Of a stretch of DNA of 64,000 nt, positions 58,849 to 64,000 are shown in pieces. The DNA lies in NCBI RefSeq assembly GCF_012927085.1, contig NZ_JABBFX010000002.1, forward strand, positions 930,001 through 994,000. Reading direction: 5' to 3'. Every line of letters begins with the position of its first letter. Position 1 is the stretch's first letter. The notes beneath the pieces are model-generated. The model worked only from the letters and a program-made list of their open reading frames with translations. It searched no databases and was not told where the DNA came from. The DNA is from Ramlibacter agri. Lineage in GTDB: Bacteria; Pseudomonadota; Gammaproteobacteria; Burkholderiales; Burkholderiaceae_C. The position numbers and the translations under genes are program-made.

Positions 58849-59733
58849 ATGTACACCACCCTGATCTCCGCAGAGCAGTTGCTGGACCTGCAGCGCACCA
58901 AGGCGCGCGTGCTGGTCTTCGACTGCAGTTTCGAGCTGATGAACCCCGCGGCCGGGCGCGAACACTACCTCGGCTCGCACATCGCCGGCGCGGTCTACGC
59001 CGACCTCGACCACGACCTCAGCGACAAGGGCTCGCTGGGCCCGGACGGCAAGGTGATGCCGCATGCCGGCGCCGCCTCGGGCGGGCGGCATCCGCTGCCG
59101 CGGCGCGAGAAATTCGCGATGTGGCTGTCGTCCGTCGGCTTCGCCAACGACATGCAGGCGGTGGTCTACGACCGCAACGGCGCCAACTACTGCGGCCGCT
59201 TGTGGTGGATGCTGAAGTGGGCCGGCCACGACGCGGTGGCGGCGCTCGATGGCGGCCTGCAGGCCTGGCAGGCCGCGGGCGGCGAAGTGCGCGCGGGCAC
59301 CGAGCCCGCGCACTTCCAGACCAACTTCGAGCTGGGCACGCCGCTGCGCAAGCTGGTGGTGACCGAGGAAGTCGTGCGCAAGCTGGGCGCGGGCCAGACC
59401 ATGGTCGACGCGAGGGCGACGCCGCGCTACAAGGGCGAGGTGGAACCGCTGGACCCGGTGGCGGGCCACATCCCTGGCGCGCTGAACCGGCCTTTCGGCC
59501 AGAACCTGGGCGCCGACGGCAAGTTCAAGCCGGCGGCGCAGCTACGGCAGGAGTTCGAGCAGCTGCTGGGCGGCCGCGACCCGGCGACGGTGGTGCACCA
59601 GTGCGGCAGCGGCGTCAGCGCCGTGCCCAACCTGCTGGCGATGGAGCTGGCCGGCTATGCGCCGACGGGGCTGTACGCGGGCAGCTGGAGCGAGTGGTCG
59701 CGGGACCCGAAGTTGCCGGTGGAGAAGGGTTGA
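58849..59733 (+). CDS. sulfurtransferase (3-mercaptopyruvate sulfurtransferase/rhodanese)
   Basis: This 294-residue two-domain rhodanese has an inactive N-terminal domain and a C-terminal active-site loop CGSGVSA with Cys252. The CG[ST]G[VI]-type loop points to 3-mercaptopyruvate rather than thiosulfate as donor. Other marks are DCSFELMNPAAGREHYLG-like region at 25-42 and DARATPRYKGEVEPLD. The start has no recognisable Shine-Dalgarno sequence because the heptamer repeat abuts it. It may be translated from a leader-poor or weak site. Confidence 0.88.
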   Translation: MYTTLISAEQLLDLQRTKARVLVFDCSFELMNPAAGREHYLGSHIAGAVYADLDHDLSDKGSLGPDGKVMPHAGAASGGRHPLPRREKFAMWLSSVGFANDMQAVVYDRNGANYCGRLWWMLKWAGHDAVAALDGGLQAWQAAGGEVRAGTEPAHFQTNFELGTPLRKLVVTEEVVRKLGAGQTMVDARATPRYKGEVEPLDPVAGHIPGALNRPFGQNLGADGKFKPAAQLRQEFEQLLGGRDPATVVHQCGSGVSAVPNLLAMELAGYAPTGLYAGSWSEWSRDPKLPVEKG

Positions 59734-59737
59734 GCCC

Positions 59738-60724
59738 TCACTCCTTGATGTTCGCCGCCTTCACGATCCGCGCGTAGCGCTCCTGCTCGCGCTGCACGAA
59801 GCGGCCGAAGTCCGCGGCGCTGCCGCTGCCGGCGACGGCGCCCTGCTCCGCCATCCGGGACTTCACGTCCTCGGACCGCAGGATCTCGTTCAGCTCGTGG
59901 TTCAGCCGTTCGACGATGGGCGCCGGCGTGTGGGCCGGCGCGAACAGCCCCGTCCACGACACCATGTCGTAGCCCTGGAAACCCGGCGTCTCGGCGACGG
60001 TGGGCACGTCCGGCAGCGCCGCCAGGCGCTTGTCGTCGGTGACGGCGATGGCCTTCACCTTGTGCGACTGGATCTGCGGCGTCGCCGTCACGCTGACCAG
60101 CAGCGCCAGGTCCACCTGGTTGCCGACCACGTCGGTGACGATCTGCGCGCCGCCGCGATAAGGCACGTGCGTGATGAACGCATGCGACTGCTCCTTGATC
60201 AGCTCCATGGCCAGGTGCAGCACGGTACCGATGCCCGAGGTCGCGTAGTTCAGCGTGCCCGGCTGCGCGTGCGCCAGCTTGATGACGTCCGCCAGGTTGT
60301 TCACCGGCAGGCCCGGGCGCGCCACCAGCACCATCGGCGCGGTGTTCACGAGGCCGATGGGCGCCAGGTCCTTCAGCGCGTCGTACTTCACGGCTGCCGG
60401 GTTCACCAGGCGCGCGATCGCGATCGGGCTGTCGGCGCCCATGACCAGCGTGAAGCCATCCGGCGCGGCGGCCACCGCGCGCGCCACGCCGATGGCGCCG
60501 CCGGCACCGCCGACGTTGTCCACGACCACCGAGGTCTTCAGGCGCTCGGCCAGCTTCTGCGCCACCACGCGCGCCACCACGTCGACGCTGCCGCCGGCGC
60601 TGAAGGGGACGATGATGGTGATGGGCCGGCCCGTGGGCCAGTTCCCGTGCGGCGGCTGCGCCTGCACGGCGCTGCCGGCCAGGGCGGCCGCCAGGGCCGC
60701 GAGCGCAGTGCGTCGGGTGATCAT
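59738..60724 (-). CDS. Bug-family (TctC) receptor
   Basis: This periplasmic receptor of 328 residues has the signal peptide MITRRTALAALAAALAGSAVQA, then WPTGRPITIIVPFSAGGSVDVVAR, the Bug opening, and HVPYRGGAQIVTDVVGNQVD. The ATG at 60724 follows GGAGG by six bases and overlaps the stop of the adenosine deaminase gene (ATGA). There is no permease nearby. Coupling to a nucleoside deaminase raises the possibility of a purine-related ligand, but Bug ligands are usually carboxylates. Confidence 0.9.
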   Translation of the reverse strand: MITRRTALAALAAALAGSAVQAQPPHGNWPTGRPITIIVPFSAGGSVDVVARVVAQKLAERLKTSVVVDNVGGAGGAIGVARAVAAAPDGFTLVMGADSPIAIARLVNPAAVKYDALKDLAPIGLVNTAPMVLVARPGLPVNNLADVIKLAHAQPGTLNYATSGIGTVLHLAMELIKEQSHAFITHVPYRGGAQIVTDVVGNQVDLALLVSVTATPQIQSHKVKAIAVTDDKRLAALPDVPTVAETPGFQGYDMVSWTGLFAPAHTPAPIVERLNHELNEILRSEDVKSRMAEQGAVAGSGSAADFGRFVQREQERYARIVKAANIKE

Positions 60725-61785
60725 ACTTTTCCTCCGGGTGCGTCCAGGCCGGCGCGCAGCGCATCGAAGTGCGCCGTCCACTCTGCGCGCAGGCGGTTCC
60801 TGTCGGAGTCGTCCATCCAGGCGCCGTCGATGCCGTTCACGAGGAAGCCGCGCAGGTCGTCGAGGCCGAAGCCGAAGTCCTTGACCATCATGTGCCAGGC
60901 CTGCGTGGGCGTGACGTGGTGCAGCGTCGGGTCGTCGGTGTTGGGATGGATGCGCAGGCCCAGGCCGGGCATGCGGCGGATCGGGTGGTCCAGCGCCCAG
61001 CGCTCGGGCGGCAGCGTGCGCAGGTAGTAGGTGTTGGTGGGCACCACCGTGAAGACGATGCCGCGCTCGGCGCAGCGCGCCGCGAATTCGGGGTTGTCGA
61101 CGACGGTGTAGCCGTGGTCGATGCGGTCCACCTGCAGGTCCTCGATCGCCGTGCGGATGTTCGTCCACGGCATGCCGAACTCGCCCGCGTGCGCGGTGGA
61201 ACGCAGGCCGCCCTTCTTCGCGGCCGCATAGGGCTGCGCGAAATGCTCGGGCGGATGGTCGTTCTCGCGGTAGTCGATGCCGATGCCGGGCACGCGCTCG
61301 TCGCGGTTCGCCAGCACCCACTGCACCATCTCCAACGCGTCGGCGGCTGGCGCCTCGCGGTCGATGGCGGCGATCATGCGGCCGGTGATGCCGAAGTCCT
61401 GCTGCGCGTCTTCGACCGCCCGCAGGATGGCGGCCTGCGCCTGCGGGTAGGCGATGCCGGATTCACGCGCGGTGCCGGTCGGGTTCCAGAAGAACTCGGC
61501 GTAGCGCACGCTGTGCGCGGCGGCGTCCTGCAGGTATTCGTAGGTGAGGCGGTGCAGGTCGTCCGGCTTGCGGATCAGCCAGGCGTCGAGCGCACGCAGC
61601 ACGCGGATCGCGCCCACGGGCTTCTCGCCGCGGGTGTAGAAGGCGGCGATCTCTTCGTCAGGGATGGGCGCGTTTTCGCGCTTCGCCAGCGCCGTGAAGG
61701 TCTCGCGGCGAACCGTGCCGAGCAGGTGGCAATGCAGTTCGGCCTTGGGGATCTGGCGCAGGAAATCTTCCAGGGACAGCGGCAT
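60721..61785 (-). CDS. adenosine deaminase family protein
   Basis: This amidohydrolase of 354 residues has the zinc site HCH at 18-20 (AELHCHLLGT), TAHAGEFG with His and the catalytic Glu, RIDHGYTV, and the terminal HPNTDDPTLHH with the final Asp ligands. It deaminates adenosine, adenine or a related purine. The ATG at 61785 is used; a TTG two codons upstream is possible. Neither has a good Shine-Dalgarno sequence. The stop is coupled to the Bug receptor. Confidence 0.88.
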   Translation of the reverse strand: MPLSLEDFLRQIPKAELHCHLLGTVRRETFTALAKRENAPIPDEEIAAFYTRGEKPVGAIRVLRALDAWLIRKPDDLHRLTYEYLQDAAAHSVRYAEFFWNPTGTARESGIAYPQAQAAILRAVEDAQQDFGITGRMIAAIDREAPAADALEMVQWVLANRDERVPGIGIDYRENDHPPEHFAQPYAAAKKGGLRSTAHAGEFGMPWTNIRTAIEDLQVDRIDHGYTVVDNPEFAARCAERGIVFTVVPTNTYYLRTLPPERWALDHPIRRMPGLGLRIHPNTDDPTLHHVTPTQAWHMMVKDFGFGLDDLRGFLVNGIDGAWMDDSDRNRLRAEWTAHFDALRAGLDAPGGKV

Positions 61786-61884
61786 GCACAAATGCTAGCC
61801 GCGGCCAAGGGGGGCCGTGGTCCGCAATCTCCACATGACTGGCGCTCCGGGTCAGGCACCGGTCAGTCTCGAGTCAGATTGGCG

Positions 61885-62190
61885 TCAGGGACGGTTGCCG
61901 ACCGAGCTGTTGGTGGTGGTGTTGGCGCTGCCGGGGACGGCTGCCGGGTTGCCAAGGGGCGCCGTGGCGCTGCCGCTGCTGGTCGTGCTGAGCGTAAGGC
62001 CGCCACCCGTGCCGAGGCCGCCATTGAGGCCCGTGCCGGGCACCGGGGCCGCGCCCATGGTGCCGGCGCCGGTGGTGCCAGCGGGCGGGACCGCGCCGGT
62101 CTCGGCCTGCTTGCTGCAGGCGTCCAGCGCCAGCGATGCAAGCATCGCCAGCAGCAGGCTGGCCGGGGTCGTCCAGGCGGTCCGCTTCAT
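61885..62190 (-). CDS. low-complexity lipoprotein, paralogue B
   Basis: This 101-residue lipoprotein has a signal ending in the lipobox LALDAC (Cys about 25), then KQAETGAVPP and a Gly/Thr/Pro/Ala-rich tail with no domain. It starts two bases after the stop of its paralogue at 62193, so the two form a pair. Function unknown; such tails are usually extended and disordered. Confidence 0.6.
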   Translation of the reverse strand: MKRTAWTTPASLLLAMLASLALDACSKQAETGAVPPAGTTGAGTMGAAPVPGTGLNGGLGTGGGLTLSTTSSGSATAPLGNPAAVPGSANTTTNSSVGNRP

Positions 62191-62192
62191 CG

Positions 62193-62495
62193 TCACTGCG
62201 TCGTGGTGGTGGTGCTGGGCGTGCTGGGCGTCGCGGCGCTCGTGTCGGGCGTCGTGCCCGCGGTGCCGGCCGCGCCCGGAGCCGCGCCCATGCTGGCGCT
62301 GCCCGCCGCGGTGGTGTCGGTGCTCGGGGTGGCCGGCGTGGTGGTGGAGGCGGTGGTGTCGGTGGACGACGGCGACGGCGTGGTCGTCGTGGTGGACGAC
62401 GTCGTCGAAGTGTCGGTCGCTTCGTGCTTGCTGCAGGCCGACAGGCCCAGGGCAGCCATCAGGGCCACGGCGGCCGCGATAGAAATGGTCTTCAT
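62193..62495 (-). CDS. low-complexity lipoprotein, paralogue A
   Basis: This 100-residue lipoprotein has a clear signal (MKTISIAAAVALMAALGLSAC, read up to the lipid-bearing Cys), then KHEATDTS and a tail almost wholly of Thr, Ser, Pro, Ala and Gly. A TTG-TCG-ACG-type acidic interruption (DTT) recurs. A good Shine-Dalgarno sequence (AGGAG, read on the minus strand) precedes the ATG. It pairs with the downstream lipoprotein. Confidence 0.65.
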   Translation of the reverse strand: MKTISIAAAVALMAALGLSACSKHEATDTSTTSSTTTTTPSPSSTDTTASTTTPATPSTDTTAAGSASMGAAPGAAGTAGTTPDTSAATPSTPSTTTTTQ

Positions 62496-62640
62496 CAGGA
62501 ACTCCTTGTTTCGTTCAGGTGTGAGAGAGGGACAGCGTTTCCGCTGGCCTGCGGTGCATTTTCGGGACCGGCCTCCACGGCCGTGTCATCCGCCAATGTC
62601 GAAGGCTGTAGGACAAGGCACAGCGGGACGGAGGCACGCC

Positions 62641-63171
62641 TCAGGCCATCGCCGAGGCGAGTGCGTCTTCGCGCAGGGCGTCGGCCACCGCGCGCAGTTC
62701 CTCCCTGCGCACGGTGATCGAGCGGCCCAGCGCCTGCAGGTCGAGGCGCGAAGCCAGCACGCGGTTGAACACTTCTTCACGTTCCTTGCGCACGTGGCGT
62801 TCGACGTATTCGCCGAGGACAGCGACCTTGGCGTCGTACAGCTCGTCCTGCGGCTGCGTGGCCAGGATCTGCGCGACGAACTCGCGCTGGCTGCCGTGCT
62901 CGTCCTCGGCTTCGTCCAGCAGGTCGTCGTCGTGCAGCGCCTCGCGCACGGCGGGATGGAACAGCTCCTCTTCCAGCTTCGCGTGGATGGTCAGCTCCAG
63001 GCAGATCTCCTCGGCCAGCGCGCGGCGCTGCAGCGCAGGGGCGCGCTTGCGCACCAGCTCGCGGTAGGCCTCGAACAGCGCGTGCACGGCCAGGTGGTCG
63101 GCATCGAGCAGGTCGATGGCGTCGGGCGCTTGCTTCTTCATGGTGTTGCCTGCGTTTGCCAATGCTTTCAT
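62641..63171 (-). CDS. hemerythrin domain protein
   Basis: This 176-residue four-helix bundle has a hemerythrin-like di-iron or metal site. His26 and His30 (DADHLAVHALF), His63 with Glu67 (IHAKLEEELFHP), His92 (EHGSQREF) and His126 with Glu130 (ERHVRKEREEVF) fit the HHE pattern. It may sense oxygen, NO or bind metal. Its start overlaps the stop of a 39-codon gene by four bases (ATGA). Confidence 0.88.
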   Translation of the reverse strand: MKALANAGNTMKKQAPDAIDLLDADHLAVHALFEAYRELVRKRAPALQRRALAEEICLELTIHAKLEEELFHPAVREALHDDDLLDEAEDEHGSQREFVAQILATQPQDELYDAKVAVLGEYVERHVRKEREEVFNRVLASRLDLQALGRSITVRREELRAVADALREDALASAMA

Positions 63172-63287
63172 TGCTTGCCGCGGCGGCCGGTGCCGGCGTC
63201 TTCGGTCTGCATGTCGGTGGCGGGCACGCGCTTCGCCTGCGGCTTGCGGGATTCTTGCGTCGAAGGCTTGCTTTTGCGTGATTCCAT
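63168..63287 (-). CDS. small basic protein coupled to hemerythrin
   Basis: This 39-codon reading frame, MESRKSKPSTQESRKPQAKR followed by VPATDMQTEDAGTG and a basic end, is hydrophilic and likely disordered. It has AGAGGT about five bases upstream of the ATG, and its stop overlaps the hemerythrin start by ATGA, the same coupling seen in other operons here. No family is recognised. It may be a real small protein or only a coupling leader. Confidence 0.5.
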   Translation of the reverse strand: MESRKSKPSTQESRKPQAKRVPATDMQTEDAGTGRRGKQ

Positions 63288-63388
63288 GTGTGACCTCTTG
63301 TGCAGGCTTACTCTAGAGAAGCGCTGTCCGAATGCTGTCAGCCCGGAGAAGCCGGTCTTGTAGGAAAGCGGGAGGTCTGTAAAGGGAC

Positions 63389-64000
63389 TCAGCCGTGCTG
63401 CCTCTGCATGCGGCGTTCGTAAGCGGACATCAGTGGTGTCACGGAAATGCCATGCACGATGATCGACACCACGACGACCGAGAGCGTGAGCGTCACCAGG
63501 CGATCGGCCAGCTCGCCGCTGACGCCGTGGTTCAGCGCGTACATCAGGTAGTACAGCGAGCCGACGCCGCGGATGCCGAACCATCCGATCAACAGGCGCT
63601 GGCTGCGCGTGGCGCCGGCGGCGGCCAGGCCGATGTTCACGGCCACCGGCCGGATCACGAGCAGCAGCAGCGCCACGAACCACCATGCCGCGTACTGCCA
63701 CTGCACGGACCACAGCAGCGCGCCGAGGGTGATGACGATCGCCACTTCGCCGATGCGCTCGGCCTGCTCGTTGAAACCCAGCACCGCCTGCGCCATGAAG
63801 GCCGGCGCGTGCTGCGGATCCACCGCCAGCGCCTCGGCGGCGCTGCGATGCGGCAAGGCCAATGCCTCTTCCGCCTTCTTCAGGCTGGCGTCGCCGCTCT
63901 GGCGCTGCTCGAGGCGGCGCAGGGCCACGCCGGCGGCGAACACGGCGAGGAAGCCGTACGCGTGCAGCAGCAGCGCACAGCCATAGGACAGCGCGATGAG
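63389..64000 (-). CDS. cation/proton antiporter (CPA1-like), C-terminal part
   Basis: The C-terminal 203 codons of an inner-membrane antiporter are present; the gene enters from the right edge, so its start is unknown. It has at least five hydrophobic segments. ALSYGCALLLHAYGFLAVFAAG is at the edge, and RPVAVNIGLAA and LIGWFGIRGVGSLYYLMYAL are typical of NhaP-type CPA1 proteins (GxRGxxS region). A soluble loop (about residues 30-75) separates the blocks. A short gene-poor space of about 100 bases separates it from the small gene at 63287. Confidence 0.85.
   Translation of the reverse strand, partial: LIALSYGCALLLHAYGFLAVFAAGVALRRLEQRQSGDASLKKAEEALALPHRSAAEALAVDPQHAPAFMAQAVLGFNEQAERIGEVAIVITLGALLWSVQWQYAAWWFVALLLLVIRPVAVNIGLAAAGATRSQRLLIGWFGIRGVGSLYYLMYALNHGVSGELADRLVTLTLSVVVVSIIVHGISVTPLMSAYERRMQRQHG

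Overview
The window is GC-rich (roughly 65-70 %), densely coded DNA of a betaproteobacterium. Burkholderiales, family Comamonadaceae (Ramlibacter/Variovorax-like), is the best guess. The basis is the gene families present: several Bug/TctC solute receptors, an fdsGBACD operon, an xseB-ispA-dxs cluster, and hairpin repeats of a kind I associate with this family. No tRNA, rRNA or CRISPR array was recognised. Both ends of the window cut through genes (fdhE on the left, a cation/proton antiporter on the right).

Region 1-11.5 kb is a formate-oxidation locus built from two divergent operons. Leftward runs fdoGHI-fdhE, a membrane-bound periplasmic formate dehydrogenase. Its catalytic subunit is read through an in-frame UGA (selenocysteine 196) with a recognisable bacterial SECIS hairpin. 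Rightward runs fdsG-fdsB-fdsA-fdhD(fdsC)-fdsD, a soluble NAD-linked formate dehydrogenase with cysteine at the metal site. The 287-bp region between them carries a ModE-like palindrome at 5300-5321.

Region 11.5-23 kb holds a ClpP paralogue, a hybrid sensor kinase, a tannase-family lipoprotein, a stand-alone receiver, a two-TM protein coupled to methionine aminopeptidase, small housekeeping-type enzymes, and a Bug receptor/enolase-superfamily/SRPBCC operon. Region 23.1-25.9 kb is a small accessory island of visibly lower GC: a RelE/HigB-HigA toxin-antitoxin pair, a transposase scar, a secreted DUF4124-like protein, a HEPN (AbiU2-like) protein and an acetyltransferase.

Region 25.9-36.6 kb starts with a PQQ glucose dehydrogenase. 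It continues with an oxyanion-uptake locus: tupB-tupC-tupA (type I tungstate/molybdate importer) directly followed by a FecCD-type (MolABC-like) type II importer. A ModE-type HTH plus periplasmic-binding-fold regulator is transcribed away from them. The shared intergenic region has a second ModE-like palindrome (34034-34055) with the same 22-bp spacing and nearly the same arms as the one between the formate dehydrogenase operons. This suggests one Mo/W-responsive circuit tying cofactor-metal uptake to the two formate dehydrogenases. An EgtB/SenA-like enzyme with an altered iron-ligand motif follows.

Region 36.7-52.2 kb is transport and catabolism: TRAP permeases dctQM without a receptor, and a tripartite tricarboxylate transporter (tctCBA) inside a putative sugar-acid pathway (epimerase, DapA-like aldolase, TIM-barrel isomerase, enolase-superfamily enzyme) with the same 21-bp operator in front of two of its segments. 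A repeat-rich spacer, a Kef antiporter and three tandem TRAP receptors without permeases complete it. Region 52.2-64 kb holds a beta-propeller-like lipoprotein, dxs, ispA, xseB, a Rieske oxygenase, a DMT exporter, a sulfurtransferase preceded by a heptanucleotide repeat, a Bug receptor coupled to adenosine deaminase, two low-complexity lipoproteins, hemerythrin and the antiporter.
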